A program made the position numbers and the translations under genes. The notes under the pieces are model-generated. The model searched no databases, was not told where the DNA came from, and saw only the letters and a list, made by a program, of their open reading frames with translations. Source: Oligoflexus tunisiensis (GTDB lineage: Bacteria > Bdellovibrionota_B > Oligoflexia > Oligoflexales > Oligoflexaceae). Taken from it: 64,000 bases of DNA. The stretch lies in assembly GCF_001748245.1 (NCBI RefSeq), contig NZ_BDFO01000001.1, positions 1,473,345 through 1,537,344 of the forward strand, in the 5' to 3' direction. Of the stretch, positions 8,581 to 16,760 are shown piece by piece. How positions within the stretch are numbered: position 1 is the stretch's first letter; every line of letters starts with the position of its first letter.

Positions 8581-9255
8581 TTAAACCAGTTGATCGACAG
8601 AGAGGCCCAATTCCTTGGCCAGGGCTTCCACCAAGGCCTGCGGAGGCTGACGCTGTTGGATGGCGAGGCGCAGAAGTTCCGGAGCGCGGCTCATCGGATG
8701 ATAGCTGATATGGGAGCCGTATTTTTCGTGCAGATATTCAGGAACCGTGCTGCCATCATTGCGACGTTCACAACGATCGGTAAGACAGATCACGCCGCGG
8801 ACATTGATGCCGGCTTCGAGGAGTTGATCGAGGCATTCAAAGAGCGAGAGGCCGGTGGTGACCGTGTCCTCGAGCACGAAGGTGGCGCCTTGGGGCTGGC
8901 CGATGAAAAAGCGATCCGCAGGGACGCCATGCAATTTGGGTTTGGCGCGGCCCATGGCGATGACATGGCTGCCCTGGCTGAAGTTGGGTGATTGTTTGGC
9001 CAGCTTCATGGCGGCGATGACGGCTGTTTTGGTGGCACCTTCGGGTACGCCGTAGAGGGTTTCACAGGCGAGATTTTGATCACGCATGAAGTTGACGAGG
9101 TAGTCGGTCAGTTGATCGAGCATCCAGGCATCGTTGGTGGATTTGCGCCAGTTTACGTAAAAGTGGCTGAGTCGGCCGCTTTTTAGCGTCAGCGGCTTAT
9201 CGAAAAATCCAATGATTTCATTGTTGAGAATGAAGTCGGCGAAGCTGAGGGTCAT
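8581..9255 (-). CDS. pyrE: Orotate phosphoribosyltransferase
   Basis: This enzyme joins orotate to PRPP to make OMP. The 224-residue protein has the PRPP-binding loop FVLEDTVTTGLSLFECLDQL (usually EDVITTGGS), with the acidic pair E-D and the TTG turn at about 128-137. KSGRLSHFYVNWRK near residue 25 binds the orotate/phosphate side, and YGVPEGATKTAV covers the loop that in other enzymes reads YGVP-x-G-x3. pyrF follows twelve bases downstream. No attenuator or PyrR-type leader is evident upstream; the 188 bases before it hold a repeat and a hairpin that belong to the glutamine synthetase gene's 3' end. Confidence 0.92.
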   Translation of the reverse strand: MTLSFADFILNNEIIGFFDKPLTLKSGRLSHFYVNWRKSTNDAWMLDQLTDYLVNFMRDQNLACETLYGVPEGATKTAVIAAMKLAKQSPNFSQGSHVIAMGRAKPKLHGVPADRFFIGQPQGATFVLEDTVTTGLSLFECLDQLLEAGINVRGVICLTDRCERRNDGSTVPEYLHEKYGSHISYHPMSRAPELLRLAIQQRQPPQALVEALAKELGLSVDQLV

Positions 9256-9329
9256 CGAAACGGTCCCCTATGGCAAGTTTGGGCGCATCGTACACCAAAG
9301 GTTGGGCGGGGAAAAGGCTTCAGTTTGTG

Positions 9330-9376
9330 GGGGATGTCCCCTTCGGTGATGACGACGGTGGGGATGTCCCCTTCGG
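9330..9376. repeat. Two direct copies of a 17-base motif, 30 bases apart
   Basis: GGGGATGTCCCCTTCGG occurs at 9330-9346 and again at 9360-9376. Each copy contains a short GGGGA/TCCCC inverted repeat followed by a CCCCTTCGG turn. The pair sits in the gap between the glutamine synthetase stop and the pyrE start, with the hairpin at 9411 beside it. It resembles a small extragenic palindromic repeat unit, though no other copy is seen in this window. Confidence 0.6.
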
Positions 9377-9410
9377 GGATAACGTCACGGAGAAGGATCG
9401 ACGTCAGGGA

Positions 9411-9438
9411 AGCTGTTACCCCCGAAGGGGTAACAGCT
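9411..9438 (-). terminator. 12-bp hairpin with UUCG tetraloop after glutamine synthetase
   Basis: A perfect twelve-base stem (AGCTGTTACCCC / GGGGTAACAGCT) closes a four-base loop that reads CUUCGG, including its closing pair, on the reverse-strand RNA. It begins five bases after the glutamine synthetase stop. The cUUCGg loop is known to be exceptionally stable. No T-run follows, so it may protect the 3' end or act with Rho rather than being a classical intrinsic terminator. Confidence 0.65.
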
Positions 9439-9443
9439 ACTCA

Positions 9444-11645
9444 TCAACCGATACCAAACAACATGTCAGAGTATGTAGGCAGAGGCTGCAAGTCACGTGG
9501 GAGCAAGGCTTCCACGCGGTCGCTGGCGTCGCGCAGTTCCTCCAACTGTGGATAGATGGTGGTGGCCATCTCTTTTGCTGTTGGAAGAAGATGATCGTGC
9601 TCCATCGCGTCGCCGGATGTGAGTTTGTTGACCGCCACGCGGAGCAATTGAATTCTGTGGGCCAGCAGCGCGGTTTCCTTGCCGAGGATCATCGCCACAT
9701 CCTTGGCGCCGGATTCGATGCCAAGTTCCTGTGTGTTCTTCACCAGTGTGGTCAGTTCCCGGAGATAGGTGAACGCAGTGGGAAGGATGGCTGTTTCGGT
9801 CAGTTCCAAAGCACAGTTGATCTCGATCAAACGCTGCTTCAGATAACGTTCGAGCTGGATCGCCATACGACTCGCCACGTCCTCGGAGCGGAAGATGCGA
9901 CCTTCCACCAGGAACTCGGTTTTGCGCTTATCCGACAGTACTTCCAGGGCCGCCGGCGTGTTGGGGAAGTTGCTCAGGCCGCGGCGGGCTGCTTCATCAC
10001 GCCATTCCTGGGAATAGCCGTTGCCTTCAAAGCGAATTTTTTTGGTGTCCGCAATCACACCACGCAGGACGCTGATGATATCTTCTGGCGATACCACACC
10101 GTTCTTCGCCTTGGCCTCCAGCTTCGCATTCACCTTCTTCAAGCCTGACGCCACAGCGGCATTCAGGACCGTGGCTGGGTAGTTGATCGGTGTACTGGAA
10201 CCGACCGCGCGGAACTCAAACTTGTTGCCGGTGAAGGCAAACGGGGATGTGCGGTTGCGGTCGGTGTTGTCCTTCGCCACTTCCTGCAGATGGCTGACAC
10301 CGAGGTCGAGCATCACGCGTTCCGCGGACAGACCCTCGGTTTTTCCGGATTCCAATGCATTCAGAATGCGATCCAGGGTGTCGCCGAGGAAGGCGCTGAT
10401 GATGGCCGGAGGGGCTTCGTTGGCACCGAGACGGTGGTCGTTGCCGGTCGTTGCGATGGAGGCTCGGAGTACATCTGCGTGATCGTGGATCCCTTGGAGT
10501 GTTCCGCAGAGGAAGGTGAGGAACACGATGTTTTCATGAGGCGTATGACCGGGTTCCAGAAGGTTGCGGCCGGTGTTGTCGGCCATCGACCAGTTGAGGT
10601 GCTTGCCGCTGCCGTTGACGCCGGCAAAAGGCTTCTCATGGAAGAGCACGACAAAACCGTGACGCACCGCGATCTGCTTCATGACCTTCATGAGCAGCTG
10701 GTTGTGGTCGGCGGCGATGTTCGAGGTTTCGAAAATCGGAGCGACTTCGAACTGATGTGGAGCCACTTCGTTGTGACGAGTTTTCAGGGGCACGCCGAGT
10801 TTATAAAGCTCAAGCTCGGCTTCGTTGATCATCGACTGCACACGGCTCGGGATGTGACCAAAATAATGATCCTCAAGTTCCTGGCCCTTGGGAGGCTTAT
10901 GACCCAGCACCGTGCGGCCGGTCATGCTGAGATCAGGACGCTGGTCATAGTATTGTTTTTCAATGACGAAGAATTCCTGCTCGGCGCCGATGGTGGTCAC
11001 AACGTGTGAGACGGTCTTCTCACCGAGAAGATGCATGGTTTTGACGGCAACCTGGTTCAGGGATTCATTGGAACGAAGGAGAGGAGTCTTGTAGTCGAGA
11101 GCTTCGCCGTGGTAGCTGATGAAAACGGAAGGGATGTAGAGTGTCTTGCCGCTTTCCGTTTCCATGATGAACATGGGACTTGAGGGATCCCAGCCGGTAT
11201 AGCCTCGGGCTTCAAACGTGGCCCTGAGACCGCCCGATGGAAAGCTTGAGGCGTCGGGCTCACTCTGTAAAAGTTCAGCGCCCGTAAATCGCTCTATGGG
11301 TGAACCCGACTTATCGAACCAAAGAAAGGCATCATGCTTTTCCGCGGTCGCGCCGGTTTGAGGTTGAAACCAGTGACAATAATGAGTCGCGCCACGCTCC
11401 GAAGCCCACTCACGAACCGCGGTTGCAATGCGACTGGCCAGATGAATGTCGATCTTTCCGCCAAATCTCATGACGTTATCAAGCGTTTCAACATCCTGGC
11501 TGGAAAGACGTTTGCGCATGGCACGAAGGTCAAAAACATTGGACCCAAAATAGTCCGTAACACGAGCCAGTTTGTTGTCGCTCGTACGAGGACGGTCGAT
11601 GGTACGAATGGGGTGGAACACGGTGTCGGATGACAATAGGCTCAT
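9444..11645 (-). CDS. glnN: Glutamine synthetase, type III
   Basis: This ATP-dependent enzyme joins ammonia to glutamate. At 733 residues it matches GSIII, the large form found in Bacteroidetes, cyanobacteria and some other groups, not the 470-residue GlnA. Visible features are the N-terminal GSIII domain with FGGKIDIHLASRIA and THYCHWFQPQTGATAEKHDAF, the catalytic-domain block EVAPHQFEVAPIFE, and the nucleotide/glutamate region GSGKHLNWSMADN, followed by a helical C-terminal tail. An in-frame ATG 69 bases upstream exists, but 11645 has an AGGAGGA site nine bases ahead. No PII, amtB or ntr gene is adjacent, and no NtcA or sigma-54 site could be recognised upstream. Confidence 0.92.
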   Translation of the reverse strand: MSLLSSDTVFHPIRTIDRPRTSDNKLARVTDYFGSNVFDLRAMRKRLSSQDVETLDNVMRFGGKIDIHLASRIATAVREWASERGATHYCHWFQPQTGATAEKHDAFLWFDKSGSPIERFTGAELLQSEPDASSFPSGGLRATFEARGYTGWDPSSPMFIMETESGKTLYIPSVFISYHGEALDYKTPLLRSNESLNQVAVKTMHLLGEKTVSHVVTTIGAEQEFFVIEKQYYDQRPDLSMTGRTVLGHKPPKGQELEDHYFGHIPSRVQSMINEAELELYKLGVPLKTRHNEVAPHQFEVAPIFETSNIAADHNQLLMKVMKQIAVRHGFVVLFHEKPFAGVNGSGKHLNWSMADNTGRNLLEPGHTPHENIVFLTFLCGTLQGIHDHADVLRASIATTGNDHRLGANEAPPAIISAFLGDTLDRILNALESGKTEGLSAERVMLDLGVSHLQEVAKDNTDRNRTSPFAFTGNKFEFRAVGSSTPINYPATVLNAAVASGLKKVNAKLEAKAKNGVVSPEDIISVLRGVIADTKKIRFEGNGYSQEWRDEAARRGLSNFPNTPAALEVLSDKRKTEFLVEGRIFRSEDVASRMAIQLERYLKQRLIEINCALELTETAILPTAFTYLRELTTLVKNTQELGIESGAKDVAMILGKETALLAHRIQLLRVAVNKLTSGDAMEHDHLLPTAKEMATTIYPQLEELRDASDRVEALLPRDLQPLPTYSDMLFGIG

Positions 11646-11861
11646 GCGATAGTCTCCTCCTGTGGTAGCGCCAAAATATCTGGGATAGGGAACCTGAAAA
11701 CAAGGGAATATCACAGGGTTTCCAAAATGAAAACGAAGCCCTTATAAAAGATGAGGGTTTGCCTGCAGGAGAAAGCTTCCAAATGGGAGGGAGTTGGAAA
11801 AAGGTTCAAGCGTTTCGGTCGTTTTACAGCCTTTTTACGCGTCTATCCTGCATACTGGTTT

Positions 11862-12869
11862 TCAGGGGCCAGGCTGCGCAAGTTTCACGACCAGAGCCAT
11901 CGCCAGCTGGCTGACCTTTTCGATACTCTTGTAATCCAGAGTTTCCGGACGATCGGATGGTTGATGCCAGGTCTGGAGATTGTCGAAGTCGATCAGGTCG
12001 ACGGCAGGGACACCCTTGTCCATAAAGGGAACATGATCGTCGATGGAACTCCGGACATACGAACGCCCATAGAGTTCGCCCGCAAACATTTTCTTATCAA
12101 GGTCAACGGCCATGGCCAGGAGGTTGGGATCGGACATGGAATCCAGGGAGAGGCGCACCCCCGGCATGCCGATCATATCGAGCAGCACCAGGGCCTTGAC
12201 CTTTTCACCACCCAGGTGATCCGGCAGACATTGAGCCGGCGCGCAGCTTTGCAGTTGCCCGGCCAGATGCCGGCTGCCGTAAAGATTATCCTGCTGCCGG
12301 GCCGGGTGACGATCCTCGCCGTCCCGCCATCCCGGAAGATAGGCTTCCTCACCATCAAACCACACCGCCATGATTGAACATTTCAGATCGGAACGCTCTT
12401 TCAGTTGACGCATGATCTCGAGGAGAGCCGCCGAGGTGGAACCGGAATCATTGGCTCCGACGCTCGGTCCTGTATCAAGACGTTTGCTGTCGTAATGCGA
12501 ACCCACGAGAACCACGCAGTCGCCCTGGGGAGCCTTCAGCTTCGCATAAACATTGCGCGCGGTCAGATCAAGCGTCAGCTTCTGCATGACACTGCCGGAG
12601 GAATCGAGCAGAGTCGGATCAGGAACCGAGACGGGGAAGGTGTCCACGGTCACACTCAGACCGAGGCTTTCCCCTTCCTTTTGCAGCCAATCGGCGAGCT
12701 GAGCCTGGCGCGGGGATCCCATTGGATGCGGTTCCGCGGTCAGCACTTCCACAGCACGACGGACCCGCGCTTCGTCCCAGGGCAGGAGCGCCTGGCCGGG
12801 TTCCGACTGGGACTTGCAAAAAGCACCTGACATGAACACTGTGAGAAGAAGGATTTGCCCGCGCACCAT
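11862..12869 (-). CDS. M28-family protein resembling glutaminyl-peptide cyclotransferase
   Basis: The 335-residue exported protein has the zinc-dependent M28 fold: GSHYDSK (first His/Asp), GANDSGSTSAALLE (bridging Asp), WFDGEEA (acid/base Glu pair) and SIDDHVPFMDKGVPAVDLID (last His). Two stretches, FDGEEA…NLYGSRHLA and LLDMIGMPG, match glutaminyl cyclases rather than aminopeptidases. Those enzymes convert N-terminal glutamine to pyroglutamate. The first 20 residues are a signal peptide ending near GAFCKS; a lipobox is possible but has an unusual F before the Cys. The gene stands alone, with about 215 bases before the glutamine synthetase start. Aminopeptidase activity remains possible. Confidence 0.82.
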   Translation of the reverse strand: MVRGQILLLTVFMSGAFCKSQSEPGQALLPWDEARVRRAVEVLTAEPHPMGSPRQAQLADWLQKEGESLGLSVTVDTFPVSVPDPTLLDSSGSVMQKLTLDLTARNVYAKLKAPQGDCVVLVGSHYDSKRLDTGPSVGANDSGSTSAALLEIMRQLKERSDLKCSIMAVWFDGEEAYLPGWRDGEDRHPARQQDNLYGSRHLAGQLQSCAPAQCLPDHLGGEKVKALVLLDMIGMPGVRLSLDSMSDPNLLAMAVDLDKKMFAGELYGRSYVRSSIDDHVPFMDKGVPAVDLIDFDNLQTWHQPSDRPETLDYKSIEKVSQLAMALVVKLAQPGP

Positions 12870-12901
12870 GTGAAGATCCTTATGCCTTCCTTAACCTAAG
12901 C

Positions 12902-12931
12902 TTTACCCTCCGCCCGTGCTGGTCTTATAAT
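12902..12931 (+). promoter_or_regulatory. Sigma-70-type promoter for the 57-residue protein
   Basis: A perfect TATAAT lies at 12926-12931, with TTTACC at 12902-12907 as the -35 element and an 18-base spacer. Transcription would start near 12938, giving a leader of about 17 bases that contains the GAAGGAG ribosome site at 12941. It lies between the divergent M28 gene and the small gene. Confidence 0.6.
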
Positions 12932-12954
12932 GGCAGCAAAGAAGGAGTCGCAGC

Positions 12955-13128
12955 ATGTGGTTACGAGTAATATTAACGGCCTTTGCGCTGGCCGTGGTCC
13001 TTTATCTGCAGTTCGGTTTTAATATCAAGGATTGGATCAAGGAATCCGCAAACCAGCCGAACGAACCTGCGGAAAACATCGAAAACATCGAAAATAATCC
13101 GGAAGCGGAGCCAGTATCACAACCCTGA
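12955..13128 (+). CDS. Small single-span membrane protein, 57 residues
   Basis: The gene is short but well supported: a consensus promoter, a GAAGGAG site six bases before the ATG, and a terminator-like hairpin after the stop. The product starts MWLRVILTAFALAVVLYLQF, one hydrophobic helix of about 18 residues, then a short basic/amphipathic turn (NIKDWIKESAN) and a 30-residue tail rich in Glu, Asn and Pro with the repeated unit ENIENIENN. It could be an inner-membrane anchor with an acidic tail. No family recognised. Confidence 0.68.
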   Translation: MWLRVILTAFALAVVLYLQFGFNIKDWIKESANQPNEPAENIENIENNPEAEPVSQP

Positions 13129-13136
13129 AAGGGAAA

Positions 13137-13156
13137 AGGAAGGCCGGGGCCTTCCT
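13137..13156 (-). terminator. Intrinsic terminator between lgt and the small gene
   Basis: An eight-base stem (AGGAAGGC / GCCTTCCT) with a four-base loop lies between the two convergent genes. On the reverse strand it is followed by TTTTCCCTTT, so it should mainly end lgt transcripts. On the forward strand it sits nine bases after the small gene's stop and could serve it too. Confidence 0.65.
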
Positions 13157-13162
13157 CATTCC

Positions 13163-13993
13163 TCACGCTTTCTTCTGTGGAGCCGGGCGACTGCTGGCCC
13201 CATCGAGCCAGGGCATCCACTCCACCAGTTTGCCGGAGAATGCCACGAGACCCAGGATAATAAACGGGATGCTGAGAATTTGCCCCATATTCAGCGGCAG
13301 ATCGTTTTCAAAGGGCACCTGATTCTCTTTGTAAAACTCGATGAAGAAACGCGAGGTGAAAACCCAGACGAACAGGAGACCGATCATCTGGCCGCGTTTT
13401 TTGCCTTCGGTTTTCTTGTAGAGCCAGTAGAGAACTCCGGTCAGAACCAGATAACTGAGCGACTCATAAAGCATGGCCGGGTGCCGGGGCACGGTTTCGC
13501 CTGCGCGTGCAAAAACGATGGCCCAGGGCACATCGCTGGGTTTGCCGAGGATCTCGGAATTGAAAAAATTACCAATGCGGATACAGGCCGCGGTGAAGGC
13601 GATCGCAATCGAGAGACGATCGGCCAGCCAAACATAGCCTTGATCGGGATGCTTGCGCTTGTAGAGCCAGACGGCAATTATGACACCAATGGTTCCGCCA
13701 TGGCTGGCCAGTCCGCCTTTCCAGATGAAAAGCATTTCAATCGGGTTGCGGAGATAGTATTCCGGTTCATAGAACAGACAGTGTCCGAGGCGGGCCCCAA
13801 TAATGGTCCCCAGCATGACGTGAAAGAGCAGAGACGAGAGGTCCTCTTCATTGTAGCCTTCGCGCGTGAAAATCTTTTGCATGAACGAGTAGCCGACCAT
13901 GAAACCGATGGCGAACATCAGTCCATACCAGCGCGGCGCAAAACTACCGAATTTGAAGATCTCGGGGGAAAAGTCCCAAACAAAATGTTCCAT
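13163..13993 (-). CDS. lgt: Prolipoprotein diacylglyceryl transferase
   Basis: This integral inner-membrane enzyme transfers diacylglycerol from phosphatidylglycerol to the lipobox cysteine of preprolipoproteins. The 276-residue product has about seven membrane helices. The family signatures are IIGARLGHCLFYEPEYY, the WKGGLASHGGTIG block with its essential histidine, RIGNFFNSE (the Lgt signature G-N-F-x-N-x-E) and RHPAMLYES. The start at 13993 is preferred over an upstream in-frame ATG because a GGAGGA motif lies about ten bases ahead. It serves the many lipoproteins of this window, including those at 4115, 20904, 25043, 26201, 30132 and 63017. Confidence 0.95.
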   Translation of the reverse strand: MEHFVWDFSPEIFKFGSFAPRWYGLMFAIGFMVGYSFMQKIFTREGYNEEDLSSLLFHVMLGTIIGARLGHCLFYEPEYYLRNPIEMLFIWKGGLASHGGTIGVIIAVWLYKRKHPDQGYVWLADRLSIAIAFTAACIRIGNFFNSEILGKPSDVPWAIVFARAGETVPRHPAMLYESLSYLVLTGVLYWLYKKTEGKKRGQMIGLLFVWVFTSRFFIEFYKENQVPFENDLPLNMGQILSIPFIILGLVAFSGKLVEWMPWLDGASSRPAPQKKA

Positions 13994-14159
13994 AAAAAAA
14001 CGGTATCCTCCTGAACCTGAGAACCGATACCCCTGTGAATGAGGCGTGGCCACTCATTATGGCAAAAAGAATGATAAAAAGCATCCTGAACTCGCCAGAT
14101 TCATCATTTTCGTGAATCATAAGAGAGTCGAATAAACGCGCATCGGGGTTCTCTACACC

Positions 14160-14954
14160 ATGAGCAAGCCAGCCAGCAAGGTCAGCGTCGAAACATTTCT
14201 GTCGGTGATTATCCAGTGTGCGATCCTCACGGTCGGACTTTTGCGTCAGGATTTTCGCCAGAAGGATGTGATGTTCTATTTGGATCTGATCAAGGACGTC
14301 ATGCATAAGGGCCTCCTGGGACGGTCGATCGAGATTCAATTCGTGCAGATTCAACGCTGGCTGAAACGTTATGAGGACCTCGGCTGGCTCAGCTCACGAC
14401 GCGACGGACGCATTACATATTTTCGGATGAAGGTGGCTGGTTTCAAAGGTCTGCTGCGAGCCCTGTCGGCCGAGGAGCAGCTTCTGGATGTTCCGGAGGC
14501 TCTCTTGATTCAGCAGATTCTGGATGCCTATGGCGCGTATTTACGCGAACGGTTGCTCAAGGAAAAATCCAGCAGCACGCCCCAGGACCAGGCCATTCGC
14601 CAGTATTTAAAACCTGGCATCGTCTTTGAAAATCAGATCCGTCTGCTCGATCAAATCATCCTGAATCAGGAGCATCGCAGTCAGGAATCCCTGCGCCTGC
14701 AGGCCTATTGTCAAAGCGCCCTGGCACGGGGGGAAACGCCGCAGATGATCGTGCAGGGCCTGCCCTCCGAATTCAGCTATCAGCTGTCCCATCAAAAATC
14801 CTTTCGCGAGCTTTTGCTGGAAATTCCCAGTGCTTTCAGTGAATTTGAAATCCGGGAAGGCTTCGCTCATCGGCATCGCCGCTTCTATGGGCCCTATCTC
14901 CTCTTTATGAAAACCCAAAGGGAATTCTATGCGAGCATGCTCAGCGATTCCTGA
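14160..14954 (+). CDS. Unknown protein with winged-helix-like N terminus
   Basis: The 264-residue protein lacks a signal peptide and membrane segments. The first 100 residues (for example FVQIQRWLKRYEDLGWLSSR, then RRDGRITYFRMKVAGFKGLL) have the pattern of a winged helix: a helix ending in LGW, followed by a basic hairpin. The rest is helical, leucine- and glutamine-rich. A transcription regulator with an unknown effector domain is the best guess from shape alone; I recognise no family. No good ribosome site precedes the ATG at 14160. It is divergent from lgt and 82 bases ahead of the next gene. Confidence 0.6.
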   Translation: MSKPASKVSVETFLSVIIQCAILTVGLLRQDFRQKDVMFYLDLIKDVMHKGLLGRSIEIQFVQIQRWLKRYEDLGWLSSRRDGRITYFRMKVAGFKGLLRALSAEEQLLDVPEALLIQQILDAYGAYLRERLLKEKSSSTPQDQAIRQYLKPGIVFENQIRLLDQIILNQEHRSQESLRLQAYCQSALARGETPQMIVQGLPSEFSYQLSHQKSFRELLLEIPSAFSEFEIREGFAHRHRRFYGPYLLFMKTQREFYASMLSDS

Positions 14955-15035
14955 CTCACAGAACAACTTGCCGGCCGGAAGGGATGTTTGCTAGGGTGTT
15001 CGCAACCTGGAAACCCTGGATCAGGAGAACTCCCC

Positions 15036-15686
15036 ATGGCCGAAGCTTCCTCATTTTCTCAGCTGTCTCCTACAACGCTGGCGGATTTTCTCAGCACCGA
15101 TCAGGTGATGGATATCGGTATCCGTCCGCTCTGGCATCCCATGCCTCGCATCGCGGGCCCGGCCTATCCCGTGCGCTGCACTGCGGGCGATCATCTCATG
15201 CTGCATGCGGCCATTTATCGGGCGCCGCCAGGATCGATCATCGTGGTCGAGGCAGGTGATTTGGATTATGCGGTGGCGGGTGGCAACGTCTGTGCTGTCG
15301 CCAAAAAACATGGCATCGCCGGATTTATTGTCGACGGTGTTGTGCGTGATATCGGGGATATTCGGTCGCATGAATTTCCGGTGCTGGGTCGTGGCGTCCG
15401 CCCCCTGCCCGGTGGCAAGAATTCCATTGAAGGCTTGAACGTCACCGTTCGTTGCGGTGGGGTTGAGGTCGCGCCTGGGGACATGGTGGTGGCCGATGAA
15501 GAGGGCGTGGTCGTTATCCCGGAGGAACGTTGTGATGATATCCTGCAGCGGGCGGTCACCAAAGCGGCCAAGGACGCCGCCGAATCCCTGGAGGATTGGG
15601 AAACAGCGCACCGGGCCCGCATCGAGGATAGCCTTCGCAGGAAAGGCTTTTATGAAAGACCAGACGCTCCCGGCGCCTGGATTTAG
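15036..15686 (+). CDS. RraA-fold protein, HMG/CHA aldolase-like
   Basis: The 216-residue protein carries the RraA/aldolase signature: GGNVCAVAKKHGIAGFIVDG then VVRDIGDI, where the conserved Gly-Gly, Asp and Arg-Asp form the metal and substrate site in 4-hydroxy-4-methyl-2-oxoglutarate aldolases. The related RraA proteins inhibit RNase E but usually lack part of this metal site; its presence here points to an aldolase or lyase. The C-terminal DMVVADEEGVVVIPEE hairpin is also typical. Start 15036 has CAGGAG seven bases upstream. The stop overlaps the convergent membrane protein gene by four bases (TTAG read both ways). Confidence 0.78.
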   Translation: MAEASSFSQLSPTTLADFLSTDQVMDIGIRPLWHPMPRIAGPAYPVRCTAGDHLMLHAAIYRAPPGSIIVVEAGDLDYAVAGGNVCAVAKKHGIAGFIVDGVVRDIGDIRSHEFPVLGRGVRPLPGGKNSIEGLNVTVRCGGVEVAPGDMVVADEEGVVVIPEERCDDILQRAVTKAAKDAAESLEDWETAHRARIEDSLRRKGFYERPDAPGAWI

Positions 15687-16507
15687 TTTGAATAAACAGG
15701 TTTTGCGGCGGCACGGGTGAGCTGACCATCCGTCGCGACGGTCATCGTCCGATAAAACCACAGTCCGATCCCCAGTCGCGGATGCGACAGCACCAGGATC
15801 ATGATAAAACTCAAAGGCACTCCGATCACAGGTCCCAGCTGAATGATCAGGACGCTGGAGACGAGCGCGAGACCGAAGGCAAACACCAGCGCGGAACCGA
15901 AGAATCCTCCGAGTATCGAGAGCGGGCTGCTGCGAATTCCGGCCTCACGTGCTCCATTGCGAAGCCACGAAACGGTCATGCCGCCGAGCACGGGGAGAAG
16001 GATGATCCCCATTCCATAGAGTGTGAGCGCCACATCGGACGTCAACCACGTCGCGGCTGTGGACCAGCTCCAGTTCTCAAAGGCCGCGCGATCCGGCGAT
16101 AAAAAACGCTGATAGCCCTGTCCATCCCAGCCGTGAATGAGGATGAAGAAAAAACCAAAGTAGGCGGCGATGAAATGGAGCCAGGCGGCATAAAGCTTAC
16201 TACGGCGGATCAGGTGGAAACAGATCACAAAACCCAGTACGCCCTGAGACACATTGGTGATGGCGAAGAGCCCTACGAGCCAGACCGGAAGATTGCGATC
16301 ACCGACGTGCATCGTTTCCCAGCTGCTGAACTCCCACAGAAGCCAGAATCCGGACGGCACAAAGATGAGACCTAGAAATAAAAGCATCTGGCTGAAATAC
16401 GGTGACGCCAGCACCGCCACTTCCTTTTGCTTCGCAATCTGCCGATGCGCAGCGACCGCCAGTCCTGCTCCAATTCCATAACTCCAGAAAATATCGACCT
16501 GTACCAT
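15683..16507 (-). CDS. Polytopic membrane protein, unknown function
   Basis: The roughly 274-residue product has about seven hydrophobic spans, among them MLLFLGLIFVPSGFWLLW, LHFIAAYFGFFFILIHGW and FGLALVSSVLIIQLGPVIG. It is rich in Trp and has short basic loops (HRQIAKQKE, HLIRRSK), which place several loops on the cytoplasmic side. The start is ambiguous: ATG codons at 16513 and 16507 share one AAGGAG site, and 16507 has the better nine-base spacing. No transporter or enzyme signature was recognised. It is divergent from a flavin monooxygenase gene and the two share a repeat-bearing promoter region. Confidence 0.68.
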   Translation of the reverse strand: MVQVDIFWSYGIGAGLAVAAHRQIAKQKEVAVLASPYFSQMLLFLGLIFVPSGFWLLWEFSSWETMHVGDRNLPVWLVGLFAITNVSQGVLGFVICFHLIRRSKLYAAWLHFIAAYFGFFFILIHGWDGQGYQRFLSPDRAAFENWSWSTAATWLTSDVALTLYGMGIILLPVLGGMTVSWLRNGAREAGIRSSPLSILGGFFGSALVFAFGLALVSSVLIIQLGPVIGVPLSFIMILVLSHPRLGIGLWFYRTMTVATDGQLTRAAAKPVYSN

Positions 16508-16633
16508 ATTCATCCTCTCCTTGACGTTGATCAGGACGACTTTAAAGACAGGAGGCGCCATGGTCCAGCTGGGGTTATTGCCTGGATCAAATGACATGAA
16601 AACCTGAACCCGCTGATGCCGCTCACCAAAACG

Positions 16634-16726
16634 GAGTTGACAGCCCGGGCAGCGACGGAAAAAGCAGGAGGCACATGGGCTTGAGACGCGAGTTGACACC
16701 TGGGCTGCGGCGTAGAATAGTATAAT
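16634..16726 (+). promoter_or_regulatory. Duplicated TTGACA element upstream of the monooxygenase
   Basis: GAGTTGACA followed by a CC-x-GGGC-x-GCG-x-CG run occurs at 16634 and again, one base shorter, at 16690. A TATAAT lies at 16721-16726 and a TAGAAT at 16713-16718. Neither pairs at 17 bases with the second TTGACA (22 and 14 bases), so the exact promoter is unclear. The duplicated element may be an operator, or it may provide alternative -35 boxes. Confidence 0.4.
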
Positions 16727-16760
16727 AATTTCCAGCTGCGAGAGACCGTGCGGAGGTTCC

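Noticed and set aside
9330..9376. Possible CRISPR-like array
   Set aside because: There are only two 17-base copies 30 bases apart, with no spacers of usual length and no cas genes.
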